Shown here one piece after another: positions 1 to 11,956 of a stretch of 64,000 nt of DNA. The stretch's first letter is position 1. Every line of letters starts with the position of its first letter. The position numbers were made by a program, and so were the translations under genes. The notes below the pieces were generated by a model. That model did no database searches, was not told the origin of the DNA, and saw only the letters and a list, made by a program, of their open reading frames with translations. The stretch spans positions 52,218-116,217 of the forward strand of contig QHRW01000111.1 of assembly GCA_003220265.1 (NCBI GenBank), in the 5' to 3' direction. Origin of the DNA: Candidatus Rokuibacteriota bacterium. GTDB taxonomy: Bacteria; Methylomirabilota; Methylomirabilia; Rokubacteriales; CSP1-6.

Positions 1-1
1 G

Positions 2-976
2 GAAGTAAGCCGGCTCCTCGGCCTCCTTCTCGCCGCGCTCGTCACCTTCCCCGTCGTCCAGGCCGCCCTCGGCCTCGTCATGTCCGCCGCGTTCGTGGTC
101 GAGCTGCTCTCTGGAGGCGCTCGCCGTCCGCTGTCCGCGCTGACGGACGAGCCGCACGTCGAGTCGCTGCCGGTCGCCGATGCCGCGGTCGATCGCTGGG
201 CCGTGCGCGGCGGCGTGCCGCTCGTCCTCGTGCACGGCTACGCTCCGGGCGGCAAGGACGACCCGCGCGTGCGTCAGGCAGCGGCGCTGCTGGCCCGCGC
301 GGGCTTCGACGTGGCCGTCCCGACGATTCCCGGCCTCACGCGCGGCCGGCTGCGGCCGGACGACGCCCGCCCGGTGGTGGCCACGCTCGCCGCGCGCGCG
401 CGGCCCACCGTGATGGTCGCGGTCAGCGTCGGCGCGGGGCCCGCGCTGCTGGCCGCGGCCGACCCTGCCGTGCGCGACCACGTGCGCGTCGTGCTGAGCC
501 TCGGCGGCTACGCGTCCGCTGCCGAGCTGCTGCGCTTCTTTCTCACCGGCGAGTACGCGTGGGGCGGGATCCGCGGCCGCGTCGTGCACGACCCCGCGGT
601 CGTGCGGGCCTTCGTCGAGGCCAATGCGGACTTGCTCGACACGCCCGCGCGCGAGGCGCTGGCCGATCCCGCGCGCGCGGCCGCCGCGCTGACGGCGCCG
701 CCGCCGCCGGTCGCGGATCTGCTGGCGCAGCTCTCTCCCGAGCGCGTGGCCGGCACGATCCCCGGCCGCCTGATCCTCGTCCACGGCATCGACGATCCCG
801 CCGTGCCCTACACCGAGAGCCTGCGCCTGGCCGCGGCGCGGCCGGAACACACCGACGTCGTGCTCGTGCACGTTCTCGAGCACGTGGAGCCCGGGCGCCG
901 CGGGGTGTCGTGGACCGCGCTGCGCGAGCTCTTCGCCCTCGTCGTGGTCGTGTACGCCCTCCTGCACGCCGTCTGA
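2..976 (+). CDS. Alpha/beta hydrolase, 5' end cut by window edge
   Basis: The frame is open from base 2, so the gene begins before the window; an ATG at 80 lies inside a hydrophobic stretch and is probably internal. At least 324 residues. A transmembrane helix or signal anchor occupies the first 35 residues seen. The fold is recognisable from a strand ending in LVLVHGYAPG (oxyanion region), a nucleophile elbow VAVSVGAGPA that keeps Ser but has a degenerate G-x-S-x-G, an acid in LVHGIDDPAVPY, and a late His in LEHVEP. Substrate cannot be told. It is likely a membrane-anchored esterase or lipase-like hydrolase. Downstream comes a separate transcription unit with its own promoter. Confidence in the superfamily is good; activity is uncertain because of the altered nucleophile motif. 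Confidence 0.75.
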   Translation, partial: EVSRLLGLLLAALVTFPVVQAALGLVMSAAFVVELLSGGARRPLSALTDEPHVESLPVADAAVDRWAVRGGVPLVLVHGYAPGGKDDPRVRQAAALLARAGFDVAVPTIPGLTRGRLRPDDARPVVATLAARARPTVMVAVSVGAGPALLAAADPAVRDHVRVVLSLGGYASAAELLRFFLTGEYAWGGIRGRVVHDPAVVRAFVEANADLLDTPAREALADPARAAAALTAPPPPVADLLAQLSPERVAGTIPGRLILVHGIDDPAVPYTESLRLAAARPEHTDVVLVHVLEHVEPGRRGVSWTALRELFALVVVVYALLHAV

Positions 977-1102
977 ACAGCCGTCCGAGCGGCGACGGAG
1001 CAGTGATCCCGCGCGGATGATTGTGGCCGGCGCTTGCCAGCGTGTCGAAGCAAAAGTCGGACGCGCCCTGTCTAAGCCCTCGGAAACATGCTTTGAAAAA
1101 TG

Positions 1103-1117
1103 TGGCAAGGCGTTTGC
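1103..1117 (+). promoter_or_regulatory. Sigma54 -24/-12 promoter of first FecR gene
   Basis: TGGCAAGGCGTTTGC matches the sigma54 consensus TGGCAC-N5-TTGC, with GG and GC exactly 10 bases apart. Transcription would start near 1129, just ahead of the GGAGG at about 1134 and the ATG at 1144. The paralogous FecR gene has an equivalent site, which makes chance unlikely. Two sigma54 activators are encoded in the window. Confidence 0.7.
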
Positions 1118-1143
1118 CCCTCGTTCACATGCAGGGAGGCTCC

Positions 1144-2070
1144 ATGAGGGGTATCGAGACGCTGCTGATCACGGCTCTGGTCTCATCCATGGTGATGGCC
1201 GCGCTCTCCCTCGGTCTGCCCGCGCCAGCGCCGGCGCAGGTGGTCAAGGCGGGCATCGTCACGACGCTGCGCGGCACGGCGACGGTTGCGCGCGGGACGG
1301 CGGATCAGGCGCCGCTCAGGTTCAGAGACGACGTGTACGTCGAGGACCGGATCACGACCGGCGACGAGTCGCTCGCCCGCATCCTGCTGGGGGGCAAGGC
1401 CGTGGTGACCGTGCGCGAGCGCTCGCAGCTCAAGATCACCGAGACGGCCCTCACCTCCACCATCGGGATCACCGGCGGCAAGATCGCGCTGGCCGTGGAC
1501 AAGAGCCGCATGAAGCCGGGCGAGTCGGTCGAGATCAGGACTCCGAACGCGGTGGCGGCCATCCGCGGCACGATCGTCATGGCCGAGGTCGAGGCGCCCG
1601 CGGTTCCGGGGCACGACGTGGCGACGCGATTCACGCTGCTGACGGGCATCGTCGACGTGACGCTGCTCGATCCCTCGACCGGCCGCGCGAGCGGTCCGGG
1701 CCTCACGCTGAAGCCCATGCAGACGGTCGGCATTACCGGCTCCACGCCGCCGAGCGCTCCGCGGAGCCTGTCGCGCGCCGAGGCCCAGGCCATCGCCGGC
1801 GGGTACGCCGTGCCCCTCAAAGAGCCACCCACGGGCGCCATTTCGCAGGTCGTCGACGAGCACGTCCGCCGGGTCGCCCACGAGGAACGCGCGGTCGCGG
1901 CAGGCGGGGCCGCTGACGAGCCCGGCGACGACTCGCGAACCAGCGGGGGCCGCGACAAGGGCGGCCGGGACACCGGCGGCATCGGCGGCGGTAGCGATGG
2001 AGACCGCGGAGGCCGCGGCGGACCCGGCGGCCGTGACCGGGATCACCGCGGCCGCGATCGCAATCGCTGA
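1144..2070 (+). CDS. FecR-domain secreted protein (paralogue 1)
   Basis: 308 residues. The ATG at 1144 is chosen because GGAGG lies just upstream and it opens a signal peptide (MRGIETLLI..., ending at PAQ near residue 33); the longer frame upstream has no such features. Residues about 35-200 form a FecR domain: LLGGKAVVTVRE, SRMKPGESVEIRTPNAVAAI and the diagnostic RGTIVMAEV block. The last 60 residues are a low-complexity Gly/Arg/Asp tail. Classical FecR is an anti-sigma transducer, but free-standing secreted FecR-domain proteins of this type have no known signalling partner, and no sigma factor or TonB receptor is nearby. It is about as long as the paralogue at 2395 and closely similar in the core. 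Function unknown. Confidence 0.85.
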   Translation: MRGIETLLITALVSSMVMAALSLGLPAPAPAQVVKAGIVTTLRGTATVARGTADQAPLRFRDDVYVEDRITTGDESLARILLGGKAVVTVRERSQLKITETALTSTIGITGGKIALAVDKSRMKPGESVEIRTPNAVAAIRGTIVMAEVEAPAVPGHDVATRFTLLTGIVDVTLLDPSTGRASGPGLTLKPMQTVGITGSTPPSAPRSLSRAEAQAIAGGYAVPLKEPPTGAISQVVDEHVRRVAHEERAVAAGGAADEPGDDSRTSGGRDKGGRDTGGIGGGSDGDRGGRGGPGGRDRDHRGRDRNR

Positions 2071-2101
2071 CGGCAGCGATCTCGCCCCAGGATCACCCCA
2101 T

Positions 2102-2129
2102 GAGCCTCCCGGCAGCCGCCGGGAGGCTC
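2102..2129 (+). terminator. 12-bp hairpin after first FecR gene
   Basis: Perfect inverted repeat GAGCCTCCCGGC / GCCGGGAGGCTC with a 4-base loop, 31 bases after the stop codon. No T-tract follows, so intrinsic termination may be weak or factor-assisted. Confidence 0.55.
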
Positions 2130-2328
2130 GTGATCGTTCCGGCGAGACGCGTTTGGGCATTGACTCGGAGCAACGCGTTACGCAATGATCAGGGCCGGCA
2201 TTTTCGGGCACAATGCAGGACGCGCCCGAGACGGACGGGCAATTGCCGCCCGAGGCTGGGCTGATCGCGGGTCGACGCACGGTTCGAAGTAGCCGAAAAA
2301 CCGGACGTCCATCGTGGGAGGGCTGGTC

Positions 2329-2343
2329 TGGCAGGCCACTTGC
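2329..2343 (+). promoter_or_regulatory. Sigma54 -24/-12 promoter of second FecR gene
   Basis: TGGCAGGCCACTTGC: TGGCA and TTGC both intact with exact GG-N10-GC spacing. The predicted start is about 40 bases before the ATG at 2395. Same architecture as the site ahead of the paralogue at 1144. Confidence 0.7.
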
Positions 2344-2394
2344 CCTCCCGTCCAGCACTCGCAGTCCCAAGGTCGACCGTCGTCAGGAGGCGCT

Positions 2395-3348
2395 ATGAAG
2401 AGCGTGAAGCTGCTGGTGGCACAATCGGTCCTCGTTGCCGGGCTGGCGCTTGCCCTGCCGGCGGCTGCGCAAGCACCAACGCCGGCGGGCGTGGTGACAA
2501 CCCTGCAGGGCACGGCGAATCTGCAGCGGGTCTCGACGACACAGCCGGCGCCCCAGCTGCTGCCGCTGAAGTTCCGGGACGAGCTGCTGGCGCAGGATCG
2601 CATCACCACGGGCGATCAATCCCTCGTGCGCATCCTGCTCGGCGGCAAGGCCGTCGTCACCGTGCGCGAGCACTCCAGCCTGACGATCACCGATACCCAG
2701 ACGACGTCGACGATCAACATGTCGGCCGGCAAGATCGCGCTGGCGGTCGCCAAGGACCGCATGAAGCCGGGCGAGAGCATCGAGATCAGGACGCCCAACG
2801 CGGTGGCCGGCGTGCGCGGCACCGTGGTCATCGCCGAGGTCACGCAGGCGACGGCGCAGGCCGGCACCCCCGCCAGCGGCGTCACCTCGCGCTTCACGGT
2901 CCTCACCGGCATCGTCGACGTGAGCCTGCTGGACCAGACCACCGGCCGGCCAGGCGCCTCGCGCTTCACGCTGAACCCGCTGCAGCAGCTCGGCATCACC
3001 GGCTTCACGCCGCCCGCCGGGCCGCGCAACATCACGCGCGCGCAGGCTCAGGCCGCGGCCAACGACTACAAGGTGAACCTGAAGGACGCGCCGCAGGCCG
3101 GCAACGCCCAGGTGACCGACAAGCAGGTCGAGGAGGCCTCGAACGCGGCGGCCGCCACGGCAGCGACCGGCGGCCTGAGCAGCACGCAACAGCTGGTCAA
3201 CCAGGCCGTGAGCGGCGGCGGCAGCAGCAAGCCGGCCGTGCGGCCGGAAGACGGCGCCACCCGGGGTGTCGCCACGACGCCCGTGAACAACGGCGACAAC
3301 CGGGGCTGCCAGACCATCTGCGAAGGCCTTCGCAACTTCCGGCGCTAG
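2395..3348 (+). CDS. FecR-domain secreted protein (paralogue 2)
   Basis: 317 residues. ATG at 2395 follows AGGAGG by the usual distance and begins a signal peptide (MKSVKLLVAQ..., cleavage after AAAQA near residue 26). The FecR domain has the same blocks as paralogue 1: ILLGGKAVVTVREH, DRMKPGESIEIRTPNAVAGV and RGTVVIAEV. The C-terminal third (about 215-317) is Ala/Gln/Gly-rich and probably disordered, and ends with two cysteines in RGCQTICEGL. The two genes look like a tandem duplication with diverged tails. The gene converges on the TPR/beta-barrel gene at 3581; a shared envelope role is an inference. Function unknown. Confidence 0.85.
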   Translation: MKSVKLLVAQSVLVAGLALALPAAAQAPTPAGVVTTLQGTANLQRVSTTQPAPQLLPLKFRDELLAQDRITTGDQSLVRILLGGKAVVTVREHSSLTITDTQTTSTINMSAGKIALAVAKDRMKPGESIEIRTPNAVAGVRGTVVIAEVTQATAQAGTPASGVTSRFTVLTGIVDVSLLDQTTGRPGASRFTLNPLQQLGITGFTPPAGPRNITRAQAQAAANDYKVNLKDAPQAGNAQVTDKQVEEASNAAAATAATGGLSSTQQLVNQAVSGGGSSKPAVRPEDGATRGVATTPVNNGDNRGCQTICEGLRNFRR

Positions 3349-3373
3349 CCCGGAGCTCGCCCGCACCTGTCCC

Positions 3374-3401
3374 CGGCCGGCGGGCCCATTCCCGCCGGCC
3401 G
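3374..3401 (+). terminator. Hairpin terminator after second FecR gene
   Basis: 11-bp perfect stem CGGCCGGCGGG / CCCGCCGGCCG with a 6-base loop, 25 bases after the stop, followed by TTTCATCTC. Confidence 0.65.
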
Positions 3402-3471
3402 TTTCATCTCTCCCGATCGCCTCCCCGCCGAAGCTAACTCCCGATGCACGCACGTCGTCATCATCCACCGC

Positions 3472-3499
3472 TTCGAGCGCCGGCTCCGCCGGCGCAATC
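3472..3499. repeat. 28-bp palindromic repeat R2, copy 1
   Basis: Identical over 28 bases to 36440-36467. The core is GCGCCGGC-TCC-GCCGGCGC. Both copies lie between convergent genes, downstream of a minus-strand gene, so a transcription-end or REP-like role is plausible. Confidence 0.7.
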
Positions 3500-3552
3500 C
3501 TAGTGCTGTGGGGAGGCAGGGAGGAGCGCGGCGTCAGCCGCGCGACGACCGC

Positions 3553-3579
3553 CGGAAGGGGAGCAAAGCTCCCCTCCGG
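3553..3579 (-). terminator. Hairpin after the TPR/beta-barrel gene
   Basis: CCGGAAGGGGAGC-AAA-GCTCCCCTCCGG forms a 12-bp stem with one bulged A, directly beyond the minus-strand stop codon at 3581-3583. No T-tract. Confidence 0.5.
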
Positions 3580-3580
3580 G

Positions 3581-5169
3581 CTAATATTGCCAGGTGAAAT
3601 AGATCGCGGCGTAGTTCCGGTGGTAGCTGAACACGTCGATGTTCGAGTTGACGATCTTGTTGGTGTACTCGCCGGTCACGAAGAACGACTGATCCTTCAC
3701 GAACCACGGCAGCGGCACTTCGACGCGCGCCGTGTTCGTGTATTCCTGATCCGAGCGCTCCTTGCTCCCGGGCCGATCAAGCGGCAGGAAAAACTGCCGG
3801 TTCAGGTAATTCCGGTAGTGCAGGTCGAAGTCGTACGTGAGGCGGATGTCCCGCCACGGCAGCGTGTACTGCCCGCCCAGGATGAAACGGTGGCCGTCGT
3901 AATCGAAGTCGTTGCCGCGGGCGTTCTCGTAATCGAACTGGTAGCCCGCCTTGATGAAGTGACGGTCTCGTTCGAACCGCACGAAGTGCGTGAAGCCGAT
4001 CATGTAATTGACGGCGTCCTGGTTCAGCACGTTCGGGAGATCCGACGCCTGGCGATAATCCTTGACCTCGACGCGGCCTTGCACGTTCGTCAGGTGGCGT
4101 GCGCTCTCGACCAGGGCGAGATAGGGCGACATCGAGTGCCGCTGGACGAGCTCTTCGTAGCCGAGGGCGAGATAGTCGTAGGAGTAGTTGAAGCCGGCCT
4201 GCATCGGGATGTCGAACAGCGTGCCCCGGTAGGCCACGCGGAAGACGCCGGTATAGTCCTGGATGTCGAACGACGGCAGCGTGTTGTTGTGGGCATGGAA
4301 GGCCGAGGCGCCGATCGTGCTCGTCCACGACTGCAGCTTCAGCCAGTCGTACTCCAGGGCCACCGAGACCAGCTCGCCGAAGGTCCGCCGGTTGTTCTGC
4401 CGCGCCAGCTGCACGGCGAGATCGTTGGCCTGGTTGGGCTCGGCGGCCGCGTTGTCGTCGAAGAATGCCCCGGCCTTGATCTCGGCCCGGAAGCGGCGGC
4501 TCGTCTCCCGTTGGGCGGCGATGGCGCTCTTCAGGCGCTCGGCCGGCCCGGTGAGCGGCGAGGCCGGCTGGAGCTGGCCGATCTGCCCGATTTCCGCCTC
4601 GGCCTGCGACGACAGGCCGAGCTGCTGCAGCGAGAGGCCGGTGTAGAGCTTGGTGAGATCGTTGATAGTCGGATCGGATGACCGCGCGGTCCGGAACGCG
4701 CGCAAGGCCTCCTGGTACCGTTCGCGGCGGTAGCGCAGGTAGCCGACGTAGTAGCCGAGCGAGTCCAGCGTGGGGTCGCGCGCGAAGGCCCGCTCGAGGA
4801 GCGGCTGCGCGCGGTCGTACTGCTCGAGGGTGAAGTACGCGAGCCCGAGCTGGTAGAGGATCGACATGTCGTCGGGAGACTTCTGCCGTGCCTGCTCCAG
4901 GAAGCGGACCGCCTGGGCGGGATCCTTCTTGCCCATGTAGGCGAGACCCGTGTAGTAGAGCGCCTCCACGTGCTGCGGCTCGCGGGCCAGAGCCTGGCGC
5001 AGGAGCTCGAGCGCCTTGTCCCACTGCCGGTCCTCGATCGCCAGCGTGGCCTCCGCCACGTAGACGTCGGCGTCGCTCAGCTGGGCGGCCGCCGGCGGCG
5101 GGCCGGCCAGCCAGGCGGCGGCCAGCACGACCACGGCCAGCCAGGCCGCCACTCCACCACGGATCACGC

Positions 5170-5173
<4 letters not shown>
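3581..5173 (-). CDS. Secreted TPR plus outer-membrane beta-barrel protein
   Basis: 530 residues. The GTG at 5173 overlaps the stop of the upstream regulator (GTGA), is preceded by AAGGAG at 9 bases and opens a signal peptide ending in AAAQ; these fix the start. Residues about 35-230 are TPR repeats (e.g. [20 protein letters not shown]). The remaining ~300 residues alternate aromatic and polar residues in amphipathic strands and end in FTWQY, the terminal-aromatic signal for outer-membrane assembly. TPR-then-barrel architecture resembles Slam (DUF560), PgaA and BcsC-type export proteins; I cannot assign which. It is co-transcribed with an htrA-type protease and an NtrC-type regulator, which suggests envelope export or quality control. 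Confidence 0.8.
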
Positions 5174-6608
<1,435 letters not shown>

Positions 6609-6612
<4 letters not shown>

Positions 6613-8099
6613 CGCTGGGCCTCGCGCTCCAGCACGAGGTACTGGGCATGCCCGCCGCTGCCCGGCCGGTGCACCCACAGCAGCACCGAGCGGCCGGCCG
6701 GCACGGCGGCCAGCGCGCGCTGCAGGGCGGGCGCGTCGCGCACCGGCTGGCGGTCGATCTCGCGAATGACGTCGCCGCGCCGCACGCCCGCGCGCTCGGC
6801 CGGCCCGCCGCCGGCCACGTCGACCACCAGCAGCCCCTCGGTGAAGGGCAGGCTCAGCCGCTCGGCCGAGTCGGGCGCCAGGGGCTCCACCTGCAGGCCG
6901 AAGCCCTCGGGCCCGGGCACCTCGGCGGTCACCAGCGCGTCGTCGCTCGGCATCTCGCCCACGCGCACGCGCAGCTTCTGTGCGGCGCGATCGCGCACGA
7001 CGCCGACCGCCACGCTCTGGCCGGGCGTGACGTTGGCCACGCGGCGCTGCAGGTCGGGCACCTCGCGAATCTTGGTGCCGTTGAGCTCGATGATCACGTC
7101 GCCCGGTCGGAGACCGGCCACCTCGGCGGGTCCGCCCTTGACGACGTCGGCCACCAGCACGCCCTCGCGCTCGCGCACGCCGAAGCTGGCGGCAAGCTCG
7201 TCGTTGACGTCCTGGATGGCGATGCCGAGCCAGCCGCGCACCACGCGGCCCTTGGCGATGAGCTGGCCCATCACGGCCCTGGCCTCGTTGATCGGGATCG
7301 AGAAGCCGATCCCCTGCCCGGCGGCCACGATGGCCGTGTTGATGCCGATCACCTTGCCGTCGAGGTTCAGCAGCGGGCCGCCGGAGTTGCCGGGATTGAT
7401 CGAGGCGTCCGTCTGGATGAAGTTCTCGTACGTCGTGACGCCCACGCGCGTGCGCGCCGTCGCCGACACGATGCCCACCGTCACCGTGCGATCGAGGCCG
7501 AACGGGTTGCCGATGGCGATCACCCACTGCCCCACGCGCAGCCGCTCGGAATCGCCGAGCTCCGCCGTCGGCAGCGGGCCCGTCGCGTCGATCTTGAGGA
7601 CAGCGAGATCTGTCTTCGGGTCACGACCGACCAGCGTCGCCGACAGCTTCCGGGAGTCCGAGAGACGCACGGTGATGTCCTGAGCGTTCTCGATGACGTG
7701 ATTGTTCGTCAAGATGTATCCGGACCGATCCACGATCACGCCGGAGCCGCTGGCCCGCGGCTCGTCGCGCGGGCTACGCCGCTTGAAATACCGCTCGAAG
7801 AACTCCTCGCCGAAGTACTCCCGGAACCGCTCGGGGTCGTCGCCGGAGCCCGGGGCCGGGCGCTTGGAGACCGTGCTGACGTTGACCACGGCCGGGGTCA
7901 CGCGATCGGCCACGGCGCTGAAGGCCTCCTCCATCGCCTGGAGGACGGCGCGGGCGTCGATCTTGGGGGCGGGCGGCCTGGCGGCCGGTTGACGCTTGTC
8001 GGCCGGGGCCGGCGGCTTGGCAGTCCCGGGCGCCGCCGACTGGGCCCACGCCGGCACCGCGACTGCGAGGAAAAGAAACAGCGCGACGGCCATTTTCAT
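6609..8099 (-). CDS. HtrA/DegP-family periplasmic serine protease
   Basis: 496 residues with a signal peptide (AVPAWAQ). Trypsin-like domain at about 65-270 with the full triad: His in LTNNHVIE, Asp in KTDLAVLKI and Ser in NPGNSGGPL. Two PDZ domains follow (around 285-370 and 390-490; [10 protein letters not shown] and [14 protein letters not shown]). The usual role is ATP-independent degradation or chaperoning of misfolded periplasmic proteins. An alternative ATG two codons in (8093) cannot be excluded. It is followed with a 4-base overlap by the NtrC-type regulator and then by the TPR-barrel gene; tilS ends 39 bases upstream. The coupling suggests protease, regulator and outer-membrane protein work on a common envelope process. 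Confidence 0.95.
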
Positions 8100-8138
8100 C
8101 GGGGGACTGGGGCCGCATTTTAACCGGCCGCCGCGGGA

Positions 8139-9581
<1,443 letters not shown>

Positions 9582-9582
9582 G

Positions 9583-10278
9583 CTAGCCGCCCTGCAGGCC
9601 CACCCAGACCTCGCCGTCCTCGAAGTGCTCCTTCTTCCACACCGGCACGGTCCGCTTGAGGGTGTCGATCGCGTAGCGGCAGGCCTCGAAGGCGTCGCCG
9701 CGATGGGCGGCGGACACGGCGATCAGCACCGAGGACTCGCCGATCTCGAGGCGGCCGATGCGATGCAGCATCGCGACGCGCTTGACGCCCGACCAGCGCG
9801 CGCGGATGGCCGCCCCGATCTCGCGCATCTTGGCTTCCGCCATCGGCGCGTGGGCCTCGTACTCGAGAAACTTCACGGGGCGGCCGTCGGTCTGGTTGCG
9901 CACGACGCCGGAGAAGATCACCACGCCGCCGGCGCCGGGATCGTCCACGCGCGCGGCGATGTCGTCGGGCGACAACGGACGATCGACCACCGCGAAGATG
10001 TCCTCGGGCGTGGTGCCACCACCGAGCGGGGCCGAGCCGCCACTGACGGGCGGGAACAGCAGGAGCTCGTCACCGGCTTTCAGGATGTGATCGGCCTCGA
10101 CGTAATCGTGGCCGACGGCGAAGAGCGTGAAGGGACGGTACTGCGCGAGCTGCGGGTGGCGGGTGACGACGGCCTTCCAGGCAGTCTCTACGGTGCCACC
10201 GTCGGGAAGGTCCAGGTCCACCTGCTCCTGCCCGGCCGCTTCACGATACCGGGCGAACAGGTGAACCCGGACACGCAC
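9583..10278 (-). CDS. MoaD-MoaE fusion, molybdopterin synthase
   Basis: 231 residues, GTG start 8 bases after the iscA-like stop. Residues 1-81 are MoaD (ubiquitin-like; ends ELLLFPPVSGG). Residues about 92-231 are MoaE (VVIFSGVVRNQ, and the catalytic Lys region VPVWKKEHFEDGE). The pair inserts two sulfurs into precursor Z to make molybdopterin. MoaD normally needs a free C-terminal Gly-Gly to be adenylated and thiocarboxylated, yet here Gly80-Gly81 runs on through a short Gly-rich linker into MoaE. Fused MoaX of Mycobacterium tuberculosis is known to be cleaved after this motif; the same is inferred here. No other moa gene is in the window. Confidence 0.93.
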   Translation of the reverse strand: MRVRVHLFARYREAAGQEQVDLDLPDGGTVETAWKAVVTRHPQLAQYRPFTLFAVGHDYVEADHILKAGDELLLFPPVSGGSAPLGGGTTPEDIFAVVDRPLSPDDIAARVDDPGAGGVVIFSGVVRNQTDGRPVKFLEYEAHAPMAEAKMREIGAAIRARWSGVKRVAMLHRIGRLEIGESSVLIAVSAAHRGDAFEACRYAIDTLKRTVPVWKKEHFEDGEVWVGLQGG

Positions 10279-10286
10279 GATGCTGT

Positions 10287-10613
10287 CTAGAAGCGGTGGG
10301 ACTGGCCGCAGCCGCAGCTGGACTTCACGTTCGGGTTCTTGATCGCGAAGCCGGCGCCCATCATGTTGTTCTCGACGTAGTCGATCTCGCTGCCCGACAG
10401 ATAGGGCGCGCTGTGCTTGTCGATGTAGACCTTGATGCCGTGCGCCTCGATGATGTCATCGCCCTCGGCCTGCTGATCCTCCCAGCCGAGCTCGTACGAC
10501 ATGCCGGAGCAGCCGCCGCCCACGACCCGGATACGCAGGCCCCACTCGGGCTTCCCCTCCTCCAGGCGGAGGTCGGAGACCTTCTTGGCGGCCATTTCAG
10601 TCATCGTGACCAT
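10287..10613 (-). CDS. HesB/IscA/ErpA-family Fe-S carrier
   Basis: 108 residues. The ATG at 10613 is chosen because GGGAGGAA lies 6-7 bases upstream. A-type carrier signature: Cys in VVGGGCSGMSYEL and the paired cysteines of SSCGCGQSHRF, which hold a transferable Fe-S cluster. Such proteins pass clusters to apo-enzymes; TilS and MoaE do not need clusters, but molybdopterin synthesis as a whole does (MoaA). It heads a likely operon with moaD-moaE, tilS, htrA and the downstream genes. The exact subtype (IscA, SufA, ErpA) is not decided. Confidence 0.93.
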   Translation of the reverse strand: MVTMTEMAAKKVSDLRLEEGKPEWGLRIRVVGGGCSGMSYELGWEDQQAEGDDIIEAHGIKVYIDKHSAPYLSGSEIDYVENNMMGAGFAIKNPNVKSSCGCGQSHRF

Positions 10614-10658
10614 GCAATTCCTCCCGGGTTCTCTGCGAGTTGCGACACACAAATACTA

Positions 10659-11381
10659 TCACAGGATCCCCCCCGCGGGCAGGAGGGTGAGCTCCTCCAG
10701 CGAAGCGTGCGGCGGCAGCGTGGCCATCAGCACGGCCGCGCGGGCCACGTCCTCGACCCGCAGCATCTTGTCGCGCGGCGGAGACCCGCCCAGAGCGTCC
10801 CAGATGGGCGTATCGACCGCGCCGGGCACCAGCACGCCGACACGCACGCCGTGGGGCCGAAGCTCCTCGGCCAGCACGCGCGAGAAGCTCTCCAGGCCGG
10901 CCTTGGTCGCCGTATAGGCGGCGCTGCCGGGCAGGGTGCGCTTGGTGGCGATGGACGAGACGTTGAGGATCATCCCGGAGCGCTGGCGCAGCATGGCCGG
11001 CAGCACGGCCCGGCAGCACACCATCACCGCGCGCAGGTTGAGCGTCAGCATCGCGTCCCAGTCGCCCGGCTTGGAGTCCGCGACCGCGCCGAACGCCGCG
11101 GTGCCGGCCGAGGTCACCAGCAGGTCCAGGCGCCCGAGCTCCGACAGCGTCTGCTCGAGCAGCGCCTCCACGGCGCTGTCCTGGGTGACGTCGGTGGGGA
11201 TGGCCAGCGCCCGCCCCTGGCGCTTGCGGATCTCGCCCGCCACCTCGGCCAGGTCCGCGCGCGAGCGCGAGGCCAGCGCGACGGCCGCGCCCTCGGCGGC
11301 AAACGCCTCGGCGATGGCCCGGCCGATCCCGCGGCCGGCCCCGGTGACCAGCGCGACCTTACCGGCCAGGCCCCCGCTCAC
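10659..11381 (-). CDS. Short-chain dehydrogenase, possibly sepiapterin-reductase-like
   Basis: 240 residues. GTG start overlaps the folE stop by four bases (GTGA). Rossmann fold with TGAGRGIG at the N-terminus, structural NAG variant TSAG, catalytic Ser in NVSSI and the Y-x3-K pair in [11 protein letters not shown] and K-rich β2 region (SRSR) suggests NADPH. As an SDR closing a folE-PTPS operon it fits the third step of tetrahydrobiopterin synthesis (sepiapterin reductase is an SDR) or a FolM-like pterin reductase. That function rests on context; the sequence alone only shows a classical SDR. Confidence 0.85.
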   Translation of the reverse strand: MSGGLAGKVALVTGAGRGIGRAIAEAFAAEGAAVALASRSRADLAEVAGEIRKRQGRALAIPTDVTQDSAVEALLEQTLSELGRLDLLVTSAGTAAFGAVADSKPGDWDAMLTLNLRAVMVCCRAVLPAMLRQRSGMILNVSSIATKRTLPGSAAYTATKAGLESFSRVLAEELRPHGVRVGVLVPGAVDTPIWDALGGSPPRDKMLRVEDVARAAVLMATLPPHASLEELTLLPAGGIL

Positions 11382-11956
11382 AGCTGGAGCCCCCGGCCGG
11401 CCTTGATCAGCTCCATGAACTCCGCGCGCGTCTCCGGGCGATCGCGGAAGCCGCCGAGCATCGCCGAGGTCACCGCCTTGGAGTTCTGCTTCTCCACGCC
11501 GCGCATGAGCATGCAGAGGTGCACGGCCTCGATGACGACCGCGACGCCGCGCGGCTGCAGAATCTCGTTGAGCGTGTTGGCGACCTGCGTCGTGAGCCGC
11601 TCCTGCACCTGCAGCCGCCGCGCGTACATGTCCACGAGCCGCGGGATCTTCGACAGGCCGACGATCTTCTTGTGCGGCATGTACGCCACGTGGCACTTGC
11701 CGATGAACGGCAGCAGATGATGTTCACAGAGCGAGGTCACGTCGATGTCCTTCACGATGACCATCTCGTCGTATTCCTCGACGAAGAGGGCGTCGTTCAG
11801 GATGTCGTGGGCGTTCTTCTCGTAGCCCGACGTCAGATACCGCATGGCCGCCGCCACGCGCGCGGGCGTCCGCTCCAGCCCCTCGCGGTGGGCGTCCTCG
11901 CCCAGCTCCTTGAGCATCTGCTCCACCAGCCGCTCGATCGGATCGCGCTCGGGCAT
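11378..11956 (-). CDS. folE: GTP cyclohydrolase I
   Basis: 192 residues, full family length. Converts GTP to 7,8-dihydroneopterin triphosphate. Zinc and active-site residues are visible in [12 protein letters not shown] and HLCMLMRGV, with the [18 protein letters not shown] core and the RLQVQERLT block intact. Its ATG shares one base with the stop of the PTPS-like gene upstream (TGATG). Clustering with two PTPS paralogues and an SDR points to a dedicated pterin pathway rather than folate alone. Confidence 0.96.
   Translation of the reverse strand: MPERDPIERLVEQMLKELGEDAHREGLERTPARVAAAMRYLTSGYEKNAHDILNDALFVEEYDEMVIVKDIDVTSLCEHHLLPFIGKCHVAYMPHKKIVGLSKIPRLVDMYARRLQVQERLTTQVANTLNEILQPRGVAVVIEAVHLCMLMRGVEKQNSKAVTSAMLGGFRDRPETRAEFMELIKAGRGLQL

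Larger units (their letters stand above)
2071..2394. other. Intergenic region between FecR paralogues
   Basis: 324 bases without a convincing gene. It holds a terminator-like hairpin at 2102-2129 and a sigma54-type promoter at 2329-2343. Nothing else stands out. Confidence 0.7.
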
